Of a stretch of DNA of 64,000 nucleotides, positions 33,015-40,556 are shown one piece after another. Numbering within the stretch: the stretch's first letter is position 1; every line of letters begins with the position of its first letter. The DNA comes from an uncultured Selenomonadaceae bacterium (lineage in GTDB: Bacteria > Bacillota > Negativicutes > Selenomonadales > Selenomonadaceae). The stretch lies in the NCBI GenBank assembly GCA_905233135.1, contig CAJOCQ010000005.1, positions 1 through 64,000 on the forward strand. Direction: 5' to 3'. The notes beneath the pieces are model-generated. The model was given only the letters and a program-made list of their open reading frames with translations. It did no database searches and had not been told where the DNA came from. The translations under genes were made by a program, and so were the position numbers.

Positions 33015-33818
33015 ATGACACTAGTATTGTTGTTCATCGTAGCAATGATAACCGGTTTTGCATCAGTCGTAGACGAAGCGCAATTCCACCGTCCCGTTAT
33101 AGCTTGTACAATGACAGGCGCAGTTTTAGGCGATATGACAACAGGAATTATTCTCGGCGGTACACTTGAAATGATGGCTCTCGGCTGGATGAACGTCGGC
33201 GCGGCAATGGCTCCTGACGCGGCGTTGGCTTCCGTCGTTTCAACAATTTTGGTTATAGTAGGACATCAAAGCATTGGTGCAGGTATCGCATTAGCTGTTC
33301 CGCTCGCAGCAGCAGGGCAGGTTTTAACTATTTTCGTTCGTACTATTACGGTTTTCTTCCAACATTTGGCGGATAAATACGCCGAAGACGGAAATTGTCG
33401 CGGTATTGAAATGTGTCACATTGCAGGCTTACTTTTGCAGGGCTTGCGCGTTGCGCTTCCTTCAGTTGCAATTTATATGGTTGCAGGTACTGACACTGTC
33501 AATAACGCCCTTAATTCAATCCCTGAAGTTATTACACGCGGCTTGCAAGTCGCCGGCGGCTTTATCGTTGTTGTAGGTTACGCAATGGTTATCAACCTTA
33601 TGGACGCAAGCAAGCTTATGGTTTACTTCTTCTTAGGTTTCCTCCTCGCAGTCTTCACTGATATTAACCTCATCGGTTTCGGTGCTATCGGTGCTATTTG
33701 CGCTTACTTCCATATTCAAACAATGCAACAAAATATTAATATCGAAGAAGCGGCTAAAACCGGCGGCGGCGGCGGTGCTGTCGAAGGCGACGATATCGAC
33801 GATTCTGATTTAATGTAA
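33015..33818 (+). CDS. PTS mannose-family IIC component
   Basis: Membrane channel subunit, 267 aa from ATG 33015 (GAGGTG upstream). Multiple hydrophobic helices, with TGAVLGDMTTGIILGGTLEMMALGW as a typical IIC stretch (here GGTLEMMALGWMNVGAA). The C-terminus has a GGGGGAVEGDD linker. Separated by 13 bp from IID. Confidence 0.93.
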   Translation: MTLVLLFIVAMITGFASVVDEAQFHRPVIACTMTGAVLGDMTTGIILGGTLEMMALGWMNVGAAMAPDAALASVVSTILVIVGHQSIGAGIALAVPLAAAGQVLTIFVRTITVFFQHLADKYAEDGNCRGIEMCHIAGLLLQGLRVALPSVAIYMVAGTDTVNNALNSIPEVITRGLQVAGGFIVVVGYAMVINLMDASKLMVYFFLGFLLAVFTDINLIGFGAIGAICAYFHIQTMQQNINIEEAAKTGGGGGAVEGDDIDDSDLM

Positions 33819-33831
33819 GGAGGCGAACACA

Positions 33832-34653
33832 ATGGCAGAAAAAAAAGTTACTAAAGACGATTTATTCTGGGTGTTTGTGCGTTCTAATTTCTTGCTTGGC
33901 TCCTTCAACTTTGAGCGTATGCAGGCAATAGGTTTCTGCGTTTCAATGATTCCTATTTTGAAAAGAGTTTACGAAGGCGACGAACTCAAAAAAGCTTTAA
34001 GACGCCACCTCGAATTTTTTAACACTCAACCATTTGTTGCGGCGGCCATTATGGGTATTATCGGCGCAATGGAAGAGAAAAAAGCTAACGGCGCAGATAT
34101 CAGCGAAGCGACACTTTCAGGCGTTAAAGTCGGTTTGATTGGACCTTTGGCGGGCGTCGGTGACCCAATATTCTGGGGAACAATTCGCCCTGTTCTTGCA
34201 GCACTCGGCGCGGGCGTTGCGCTTACAGGCTCTTTGATTGGTCCTATGATTTTCTTCATTGGTTTTAATGCTATTCGTCTTGCAACGCACTGGTACGGCG
34301 TACAATACGGTTACTCTCAAGGTACAGCGTTGGTTGAAAATATCGGCGGCAACCAAATGCACTTCCTTACCGAAGGCGCGTCAGTTCTCGGTTTGTTGGT
34401 TATGGGCGCACTCGTTGCAAAATGGACAACCGTCAATATGCCGCTCGTTATTTCCGAATATGACAATTCAGCCGGCGAACACGTTGTTACAACTTTGCAA
34501 TCTATTCTTGACAGCTTAATGCCGAGTATCGTTCCGCTGTTGATGACTTTTGCTTGTATGTACCTTCTCAAAAAAGGCGTCAACGCTTTAACAATTATCG
34601 TTGGACTTTTTATTATCGGTATTGCAGGTTACGCTATTGGGCTTATGGCGTAA
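33832..34653 (+). CDS. PTS mannose-family IID component
   Basis: 273 aa. Cytoplasmic face N-terminus (FWVFVRSNFLLGSFNFERMQ), the VGLIGPLAGVGDPIFWGTIRP signature near 105-125, and C-terminal membrane helices. With IIC it forms the mannose-type translocator, which is also a known bacteriocin receptor. Strong terminator follows at 34672. Confidence 0.94.
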   Translation: MAEKKVTKDDLFWVFVRSNFLLGSFNFERMQAIGFCVSMIPILKRVYEGDELKKALRRHLEFFNTQPFVAAAIMGIIGAMEEKKANGADISEATLSGVKVGLIGPLAGVGDPIFWGTIRPVLAALGAGVALTGSLIGPMIFFIGFNAIRLATHWYGVQYGYSQGTALVENIGGNQMHFLTEGASVLGLLVMGALVAKWTTVNMPLVISEYDNSAGEHVVTTLQSILDSLMPSIVPLLMTFACMYLLKKGVNALTIIVGLFIIGIAGYAIGLMA

Positions 34654-34671
34654 TTTCAAAAAATTTTTTCT

Positions 34672-34705
34672 ACGGGCTCCGCAATTTTCGCGGAGTCTTT
34701 TTTTA
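34672..34705 (+). terminator. Terminator of the PTS operon
   Basis: GGCTCCGC-AATTTTC-GCGGAGTC stem followed by TTTTTTTATTT. Confidence 0.85.
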
Positions 34706-34726
34706 TTTCTAAAGTTTAAATTTTTG

Positions 34727-34785
34727 AATGTACTTTATTTCTTTTTCCTGACACCTGAAACCTGAAACCTGACACCTAAAATTGC
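34727..34785 (+). repeat. Element fragment plus minisatellite
   Basis: GAATGTACTTTATTTC resembles the left end of the 180-bp element. It is followed by units CCTGACACCTGAAACCTGAAACC and TGACACCTAAAA. No second arm, so degenerate. Lies upstream of a GT2 gene. Confidence 0.5.
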
Positions 34786-34852
34786 GCCGCAATTTGTTTA
34801 CAAATTTTTTTCCGCGTTATAAAATTTTTAAAAACTTTTAGGAGAAAATTTA

Positions 34853-35608
34853 ATGACGCTTGCAATTATTATTTTGACGAAAAACGAAGAAAGCAATATC
34901 GTTGACGTGATAAAAAATGCCCGCCAATGCACGGACGAAATTTTAATTATTGATTCGGGCAGCACCGATAAAACAGTTGAGCTTGCCGAAAAGAATGGCG
35001 CAAAAGTTTTTTACCGCGCTTGGGATAATGATTTTGCCGCGCAGAGAAATTTTGCACTCGATAAAACTTCGGCGGATTTTATTTTCTATATTGACGCTGA
35101 CGAAAGATTGACGCCAAAAACCGTTGAACATATAAAAAAAATCCTCGCGCAGGACAATTTTAATTTTCAGTACAAAGTGCAAAGGAAAACTACAATTTTC
35201 GGCGTTACTTTCAATCACGGCGTTTTACAACCTGATTTTGTTTTGAGAATGTTCCCGCGCGAAAAAGTGCAATGGATCGGCAAGGTTCACGAACGCCCCG
35301 ATTGTCACTGCGAAATTAAAACTTTGCAAGGTTATCTGGAACATTACACTTACAGCAGCTGGACTGCGTGGCAAAAAAAATCTCAACTGTACAGCACAAT
35401 TTGGGCGGAGGCGGCTTTCAAAAACGGCAAAAGAACTTCAAAGGCGGGCGCGTTTCTGCACGCAAGCGCGGGTTTTTTTAAAATGTTTTTTTTGAAGGCG
35501 GGCTTCTTGGACGGCTGGTACGGTTTTTATACTTGCGCGAATCATTTTTTCAACACGCAGATGAAATATCTGAAACTGCTTGAATTGCAAAATAAAAAAG
35601 CGGGCTGA
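34853..35608 (+). CDS. Family 2 glycosyltransferase (WaaE/KdtX-like)
   Basis: 251 aa. IIILTKNEESNIVDVI, IIDSGSTDKTVELAEKNGA, then the DXD-like FYIDADERL near residue 80, and a QRNFALDK segment typical of the WaaE subfamily that adds glucose to the LPS inner core. ATG with TAGGAG upstream. Its 3' end overlaps the terminator of the convergent acyl-ACP operon. Confidence 0.82.
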   Translation: MTLAIIILTKNEESNIVDVIKNARQCTDEILIIDSGSTDKTVELAEKNGAKVFYRAWDNDFAAQRNFALDKTSADFIFYIDADERLTPKTVEHIKKILAQDNFNFQYKVQRKTTIFGVTFNHGVLQPDFVLRMFPREKVQWIGKVHERPDCHCEIKTLQGYLEHYTYSSWTAWQKKSQLYSTIWAEAAFKNGKRTSKAGAFLHASAGFFKMFFLKAGFLDGWYGFYTCANHFFNTQMKYLKLLELQNKKAG

Positions 35609-35618
35609 TTTGCCCGCC
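35590..35618 (-). terminator. Terminator of the acyl-ACP operon
   Basis: Minus strand GCGGGCAAATCAGCCCGC then TTTTTTATTTT. It overlaps the last codons of the convergent glycosyltransferase. Confidence 0.7.
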
Positions 35619-35628
35619 GAAAAAATTT

Positions 35629-36372
35629 TTATTCGTAATGCTTTATTAAAACATTTTTTGCGCCCGTAATTTTTCTGCCAAATTCAAGCGTAAGACGCAA
35701 AACATTTAAATTCGTCAAAGAAACTTCCGATATTTCATTTTCCAAGCCGCTGTCTATAAAATGTTTGCAACGCGCCAAAGTACTCAAACCGCCTTGATGA
35801 TTTGCTTCAGCTTCATTGAAAACGCAGCCCAACTTGTCATCGCTTTTTTTATTGCCGATTAATTTTTGGATAAAAAATCCCAACGGTTTATCTTTATAAA
35901 AAGTTAAAAATACTTCGGCTCCTTGAGCTATTACATCTTTTACATAAAAAATAAAACGGCGTTTTTTTTGTTCTTTACTGAAAAACGGATCTAACGCAAC
36001 ATAGTCGCTGACTTTGAAAATTCCCTTTTCAAGCTCGGAATAAATCAGCTGCATATCAGCTTCATCAGCTAATTTGTAGGATACATCGTCGCAAAAATCC
36101 TTGTATTTTTCAATAACTTTCAAGACATCTTCGCGCGTCAATTTTAAAACAATCTCATTGTTAATCAAAGTAAACCCTGCGTTTTGAAAGAAAATGCTGA
36201 CGCCTTGATAACGCATATTTGATTTTATAACAACATATTTTGCTTCGTGTTCAAGTCTAAATTCTTCAATCTGCGTTAAACAATTTTCCAACACGTCATT
36301 TTTTTCAATTTCAAATTTAACAGTTTTAACGCCTAAATTTCTGAAATCCCAAACAGCATTAACGCATTTCAT
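35629..36372 (-). CDS. GNAT-like N-acyltransferase
   Basis: 247 aa. The C-terminal half looks like a GNAT fold (FLTFYKDKPLGFFIQKLIG, then GGLSTLARCKHFIDSGLENE, VSLTNLNVLRLTLEFGRKI, where N-x-x-x-x-x-L-x-x-x-G-F/R is the common late motif), resembling WecD-type amino-sugar acyltransferases. ATG 36372 has no ordinary ribosome site: the G10 tract ending the SDR gene sits 8 bases upstream and takes that position. Last gene of the operon, a likely final acyl transfer from ACP to an amino sugar. The family call is moderate. Confidence 0.6.
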   Translation of the reverse strand: MKCVNAVWDFRNLGVKTVKFEIEKNDVLENCLTQIEEFRLEHEAKYVVIKSNMRYQGVSIFFQNAGFTLINNEIVLKLTREDVLKVIEKYKDFCDDVSYKLADEADMQLIYSELEKGIFKVSDYVALDPFFSKEQKKRRFIFYVKDVIAQGAEVFLTFYKDKPLGFFIQKLIGNKKSDDKLGCVFNEAEANHQGGLSTLARCKHFIDSGLENEISEVSLTNLNVLRLTLEFGRKITGAKNVLIKHYE

Positions 36373-36375
36373 AAT

Positions 36376-37140
36376 TCATACCCCCCCCCCGCCTAGGGCT
36401 CCGCCGTCAATAATAATATCTGCGCCCGTTATCCAAGTTGAACGCTCACTAAGCAAAAATAAAACCATTCCGCTTATATCTTCGGGCTTGCCGAAACGCC
36501 GTAAAATATATCTTTCAGAAGGAATTTTCGGCTTGTTAAATGCTTCATTGAGATTTTCAGTCATAGGAGTTTCAATCCACGCGGGGCTGACAGTGTTTAA
36601 GCGGTGTTGTTTATTGGCAATTTCGCAAGCAATGGAACGCTTAGCAGAAACCATTGCGCCCTTTGACGCTTCATAACAAACTAAACCTCTTGTACCGATA
36701 TGCGCGGCAACTGACGCAATCCAAACATTTGAAGAACCCGCGCTTGTTATTCCTGCGCGAATAAAATTTTTCATAAACATAACCGCGCCGAAAAAATTTA
36801 TTGACATAACTTTTTGCAAGTCTTCAAATTCAATTACTTTCAAAGCGGTATCTGCAGAAATTCCCGCGCAATAAACAGAGCCGTTGAATTTGCCTTTTTC
36901 GGCTACGAAATTTTTTAAAATATCGTTCCAGCCGTCATAATTTGTAACGTCAAGTTTTGCAGTTGTAATTTGGTTGGGATAATCTTTATAAATTTCGTCC
37001 ATTAAATCTTTTCTGCGCGCAACCGCCAAAACATTTGCGCCCGCCTGCAAAAGTTCAAGCGTAACTTGTTTACCGATTCCGCTTGACGCGCCGACTACTG
37101 CAAAATTTTTCCCCGCAAAATTAAATGTTACTTCGCCCAT
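36376..37140 (-). CDS. SDR-family (FabG-like) oxidoreductase
   Basis: 254 aa. VVGASSGIGKQV cofactor site, the Ser/Tyr/Lys triad with YEASK, and an ITGADIIIDGGALGGGG C-terminus. Expected to reduce a beta-ketoacyl-ACP made by the KAS III gene it overlaps by 20 bp. The last codons are a G10 run (36381-36390): GGC-GGG-GGG-GGG-GTA-TGA. Loss of one G moves the stop to overlap the next ATG; gain of one adds six residues and ends inside the next gene. Confidence 0.88.
   Translation of the reverse strand: MGEVTFNFAGKNFAVVGASSGIGKQVTLELLQAGANVLAVARRKDLMDEIYKDYPNQITTAKLDVTNYDGWNDILKNFVAEKGKFNGSVYCAGISADTALKVIEFEDLQKVMSINFFGAVMFMKNFIRAGITSAGSSNVWIASVAAHIGTRGLVCYEASKGAMVSAKRSIACEIANKQHRLNTVSPAWIETPMTENLNEAFNKPKIPSERYILRRFGKPEDISGMVLFLLSERSTWITGADIIIDGGALGGGGV
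36381..36390 (-). repeat. Poly-G tract (G10) at SDR 3' end / GNAT ribosome site
   Basis: Ten G on the coding strand, ending 8 bases before the GNAT ATG (36372). It is both the SDR C-terminus and the only purine-rich site able to act as Shine-Dalgarno for the next gene. Confidence 0.88.
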
Positions 37141-38191
37141 ATTTTTCAGTCTCCATAACTTTTAAATTATCCAAATTAAGAATAGTCGAGGCAACGGATA
37201 AACCGACACCGAAGCCCGACATTAAAACTTTTTTGTTGGCGCGGTTGTTCCAATCTGCGCCAATTTCAGTTAAAAGCAAAGGAATTGTTGCAGCAAGTGT
37301 ATTTCCTATATGTTGCGCGTTTTGAATTACAATTTCAGGATTTAAGCCGAGTTTTTCTGCCATATCATTAACCAACATTTTTTGCGGTTGGTGGAAAAGG
37401 TACGCGCCAATTTCTTCCTTAGAAATTTGGGCAGCACAAATAAGCCCTTTAATGTTGTCAACAACTTCAAAGAGCGTGAAATCCATTATTGCCGCGCCGT
37501 CCATTTCTTCAACAATGTAACAATCGCCGCGTTCGGCTTTGCCTGTCAAAACTTCTTTAAAATGTCTGACGCCGTGTTTTCTGTCAACAAGTTTATCCCA
37601 ACGTTCACCGTAACTGTCAATGTTAAACAGTGTAAAATTTTCTGCTGAATTCTTGCTGACAATCGCGCAGGCTCCGGCGTCGCCGAAAAGAACACCTGTA
37701 TTAATATTTTGCGCCTTTTCATTGCGCGGTCTGACATCGCCGCAACAAATTAAAACTTTGGCGTTTTGATACCCCCCCCCTATGGATGTAAGCAACGAAG
37801 AAGCAACGTACAAGCCGTAAACAAAACCTTGACAGCCAAGATTTATATCAAAGGCAACAAGATTTTTGCCAAGTTTTAATCTGTCCTGCAAAATGTACGC
37901 GGTTGCAGGGAGCTGATAATCGGGCATTTGCGAAATAAAAATTAACGCCTTAATATCGTCCTTGTTGAAGCCGCCGTTGTTGAAAAGATTTTCCGCCGCC
38001 TGAAAGCACATATCGGAAGTACAAGTTTCATTATCGGCAATGCTTAAACTTTCAAAACCCGTTTCTTTGATAATGCGGCGCAGTTTTTTTTCAGTGGCGA
38101 GACCTTCGCAGTATTCAACAATGGGAATAATATTTTGCGAAATGGTAGCCGCTACGCCTTCAATTTTGATTGGAGTATTTTTTAAAATCAT
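37121..38191 (-). CDS. KAS III-like 3-oxoacyl-ACP synthase with in-frame G9 tract
   Basis: 356 aa. FabH-like thiolase fold with catalytic Cys in DINLGCQGFVYGL, His in YLFHQPQ and Asn in QHIGNTLAATIP. It would condense an acyl-CoA with malonyl-ACP. The G9 tract (37772-37780 on + as C9) codes for IGGGYQ. One more G leads to a stop after 17 codons, one fewer after 7, so slippage cuts the enzyme soon after the active-site Cys. Follows the ACP gene by 2 bp. Confidence 0.88.
   Translation of the reverse strand: MILKNTPIKIEGVAATISQNIIPIVEYCEGLATEKKLRRIIKETGFESLSIADNETCTSDMCFQAAENLFNNGGFNKDDIKALIFISQMPDYQLPATAYILQDRLKLGKNLVAFDINLGCQGFVYGLYVASSLLTSIGGGYQNAKVLICCGDVRPRNEKAQNINTGVLFGDAGACAIVSKNSAENFTLFNIDSYGERWDKLVDRKHGVRHFKEVLTGKAERGDCYIVEEMDGAAIMDFTLFEVVDNIKGLICAAQISKEEIGAYLFHQPQKMLVNDMAEKLGLNPEIVIQNAQHIGNTLAATIPLLLTEIGADWNNRANKKVLMSGFGVGLSVASTILNLDNLKVMETEKYGRSNI
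37772..37780 (-). repeat. Poly-G tract (G9) in KAS III gene
   Basis: Nine G on the coding strand at SIGGGYQN; in frame as sequenced. Confidence 0.9.
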
Positions 38192-38193
38192 TT

Positions 38194-38415
38194 TTAGCCT
38201 TTCTTAACGAGTGCGAACAAATCATTGAGAGTTTTTGCGTCTTGAACGGTTACTGGCGCAATGCGTTCTTTTGAAACTTTGTTAGCCATTGACAAAAAAG
38301 TAATGTAGCCGAGTGAATCCCAATTTTCAAAATTTGCCAATTCGTCATCGAGTTTGGGTTCTTCTTCGACGTCCAAAAGATCAGTCATTTTTTCCAAAAA
38401 AGTTTTTTCATCCAT
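38194..38415 (-). CDS. Dedicated acyl carrier protein
   Basis: 73 aa. The phosphopantetheine serine is in the DSLGYITFL motif (canonical DSL), near residue 33; acidic helix I is typical. Not the housekeeping ACP context: it stands between an AMP ligase and KAS III/SDR. ATG 38415; its ribosome site GGGAGG lies within the 3' arm of a 12-bp stem (38420-38471), so translation or transcription entry may be controlled. Confidence 0.85.
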   Translation of the reverse strand: MDEKTFLEKMTDLLDVEEEPKLDDELANFENWDSLGYITFLSMANKVSKERIAPVTVQDAKTLNDLFALVKKG

Positions 38416-38471
38416 AAAAAAAATCCTCCCGTTAAAAATTTACTTTACAGCGGTAAAGTCGGAAGGATTTT
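38415..38471 (-). promoter_or_regulatory. Terminator-like hairpin sequestering the ACP ribosome site
   Basis: On the minus strand AAAATCCTTCCG (38471-38460) pairs completely (one G-U) with CGGGAGGATTTT (38431-38420). Inside is a perfect 7-bp hairpin ACTTTAC-CGCT-GTAAAGT. Seven T follow the outer stem, directly up to the ATG. The GGGAGG in the stem is the ACP ribosome site. It has the form of an intrinsic terminator and a translational lock at once. Confidence 0.75.
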
Positions 38472-38499
38472 ACAATATAAATTAAAATTTGTCTAATCT

Positions 38500-38575
38500 T
38501 AACTGCGGTTTTCCTGCGCCGTAATCCGTAGCATTGCGCGGCACATCTGCAAAAATTATTTTTTGGTAATTTATA
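38500..38575 (-). repeat. Decayed duplicate of the AMP-ligase 3' end
   Basis: AACTGCGGTTTTCCTGCGCC, then GTAGCATTGCGCGGCACATC and TGCAAAAATTATTTTT repeat, with internal deletions, the sequence at 38629-38735 that encodes the C-terminus of the adjacent ligase. Non-coding remnant within the 209-bp gap. Confidence 0.75.
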
Positions 38576-38624
38576 AGAAAATTGCCCGTCATAAGTCGGG
38601 CTTTTTATTTTTTTAATTTATAAA

Positions 38625-40262
38625 TTAACTGCGGTTTTCTTGTGCAACAAGTTTATCTGCGCCGTAACGTTTACGCAGGACGGGCTTTTCGATTTTGCCT
38701 GTAGCATTGCGCGGCACATCTGCAAAAATTATTTTTTTCGGGCGTTTGTAACGCGGCAATTCCGCGCAGAAATTATTTATTTCTTCTTCGGTGCAAGTCA
38801 TACCGTCCTTAACTTCGATAATAGCCGCTGAAATTTCGCCGAGCCGCCTGTCAGCAAGCCCTATAACTGCAACGTCTTTAACCTTGTCGAATTTGTGCAG
38901 AAAATCTTCAATCTGCACGGGGTAAATATTTTCGCCGCCTGAAACTATAACATCTTTTTTCCTGTCAACCAAAAAGTAAAAGCCGTCTTCGTCCTGTTGC
39001 GCCATATCCCCTGTTAATAACCAACCGTCGCGCAGAACTTCAGCGGTTGCTTTTTCGTCGTTATAGTAGCAAGTCATAACGCCGGGACCTTTAACGCAAA
39101 GTTCGCCAACTTCGCCGCGTTTAACTTCCGCGCCGTTTTCGTCAATAATTTTGCATTGCCAACGATAACCAGGCACGCCTATTGCGCCGACTTTGGAAAT
39201 ATTTTCAAGCCCCAAATGTACGCAGCCGGGACCCGTCGATTCACTCAAGCCGTAATTTGTGTCGTATTCGTGATTGGGGAAATATTTTTTCCAGCGGCGA
39301 ATAAGTGAAGGCGGTACAGGTTGTGCGCCAATGTGCATAAGTCGCCACTGCGAAATTTCGTAATCAGATAACTTTAAATCGCCCCTGTCGAGCGCGTCAA
39401 CTATATCCTGCGCCCAAGGAACTAAAAGCCAAACGATTGTACATTTTTCTTTTGAAACGGCGTCAAGAATAATTTCAGGCTTGGTGCCTTTTAAAAGCAC
39501 TGCGCGAGAGCCTGCAACCAGCGAGCCCATCCAATGAAATTTTGCGCCTGTATGATAAAGCGGCGGTATGCATAAAAAGCAATCTTCGCGCCCCGTCAAA
39601 TGGTGTTTCTGTTCCATTTGCGCGGCTTGCGTCAAGCTCAAATGTTTGTGCAAAATTGCCTTTGGAAATCCCGTTGTGCCGCTTGAAAAATAAATTGCGC
39701 CAAAATCTTCGTCAGTAATTTCTTCAACGTGCGGCTTGTGGCTTGAACAATTCGCCGCCATTAAATGATAACTTTCAGCAAAACTCGGGCAATTATCACC
39801 GACATAAATTAACAGCCTGCCGCGCGAAAGTCTTTCTGCGTTGGCTTCAATTCTTCCGATAAATTCACTGCCGAAAATTATCACGTCAACTTCAGCCAAT
39901 TCCGCGCAGTACAAAATTTCTTCGGCGGTGTAGCGAAAATTAAACGGTACAGCTATTGCGCCCGTCTTCAAAATTCCAAAATAAATCGGCAACCATTCAA
40001 GGCAGTTGTACATAATTATTGCAACTTTATCGCCCTTGCGTACGCCGCGCTCAATCAAAAAATTTGCACAACGATTCGCCTTTTCGTCAAATACGCTCCA
40101 AGTTATTTCCCTGCGAAACGGCGCAAAACGATTCGATTCAATCAAATTAAATTCTTTCCAAGTCCTGCGTTGATTGTCCGCCTCAAGCGGATTTAATTCC
40201 ACAAGTGCAACTTCTTCGCCGTAAAGTTCAGCGTTGCGCTCCAAATATTCCATTACAGGCAA
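38625..40262 (-). CDS. Acyl-CoA synthetase / AMP-dependent acid ligase
   Basis: About 545 aa, ANL superfamily: P-loop YFSSGTTGFPKA, YGLSESTG, TGDMAQQDEDGFYFLVDRKKDVI (hinge D-R-K-K-D) and the catalytic Lys in PRNATGKIEKPVLR. Start most likely TTG 40262 (GGAAGG 8 bases upstream), with an ATG three codons later. It would activate a carboxylic acid for the ACP/KAS III pathway. First gene of the operon; 209 bp separate it from the ACP gene and contain a remnant duplication and a hairpin. Confidence 0.88.
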   Translation of the reverse strand: MPVMEYLERNAELYGEEVALVELNPLEADNQRRTWKEFNLIESNRFAPFRREITWSVFDEKANRCANFLIERGVRKGDKVAIIMYNCLEWLPIYFGILKTGAIAVPFNFRYTAEEILYCAELAEVDVIIFGSEFIGRIEANAERLSRGRLLIYVGDNCPSFAESYHLMAANCSSHKPHVEEITDEDFGAIYFSSGTTGFPKAILHKHLSLTQAAQMEQKHHLTGREDCFLCIPPLYHTGAKFHWMGSLVAGSRAVLLKGTKPEIILDAVSKEKCTIVWLLVPWAQDIVDALDRGDLKLSDYEISQWRLMHIGAQPVPPSLIRRWKKYFPNHEYDTNYGLSESTGPGCVHLGLENISKVGAIGVPGYRWQCKIIDENGAEVKRGEVGELCVKGPGVMTCYYNDEKATAEVLRDGWLLTGDMAQQDEDGFYFLVDRKKDVIVSGGENIYPVQIEDFLHKFDKVKDVAVIGLADRRLGEISAAIIEVKDGMTCTEEEINNFCAELPRYKRPKKIIFADVPRNATGKIEKPVLRKRYGADKLVAQENRS

Positions 40263-40372
40263 ATATAACACCTTCCTTTTAAATAACGTTGCAATTATAT
40301 AAAACCGCCAAATTTTAGTCAATCTTTTTGGAGTGCGAGGTTTTCTTTAAAAATTTTAAATTATTTTTATTC

Positions 40373-40474
40373 TTAAATGTACTTTCTTTTTTTAAAAGCA
40401 AAAAAATTTAAGGCAAAAGGCAAGAGGCAGTAGGGATAACAAATCATTCTTGCCTACTGCCTAAAAAAAGTTTT
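40373..40474 (+). repeat. Element fragment plus GGCAAGAGGCAG/GCCTACTGCC hairpin
   Basis: TTAAATGTACTTTCTTTTTT is the left end of the 180-bp element, truncated. Then AGGCAAAAGGCAAGAGGCAG and TTGCCTACTGCCTAAAA form two arms of a hairpin. No gene in 40263-40556 otherwise. Confidence 0.65.
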
Positions 40475-40488
40475 CTGAAAAAAATATG

Positions 40489-40517
40489 TTGATTTTAAAG
40501 CCGTATTTTTTTATAAT
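40489..40517 (+). promoter_or_regulatory. Sigma-70 type promoter of telA
   Basis: TTGATT (40489-40494), 17 bases, TATAAT (40512-40517), 39 bp before the ATG at 40557. Confidence 0.6.
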
Positions 40518-40556
40518 TAAAAGCAGTTTTTGAAAATATTATGGAGGATTTTTACT

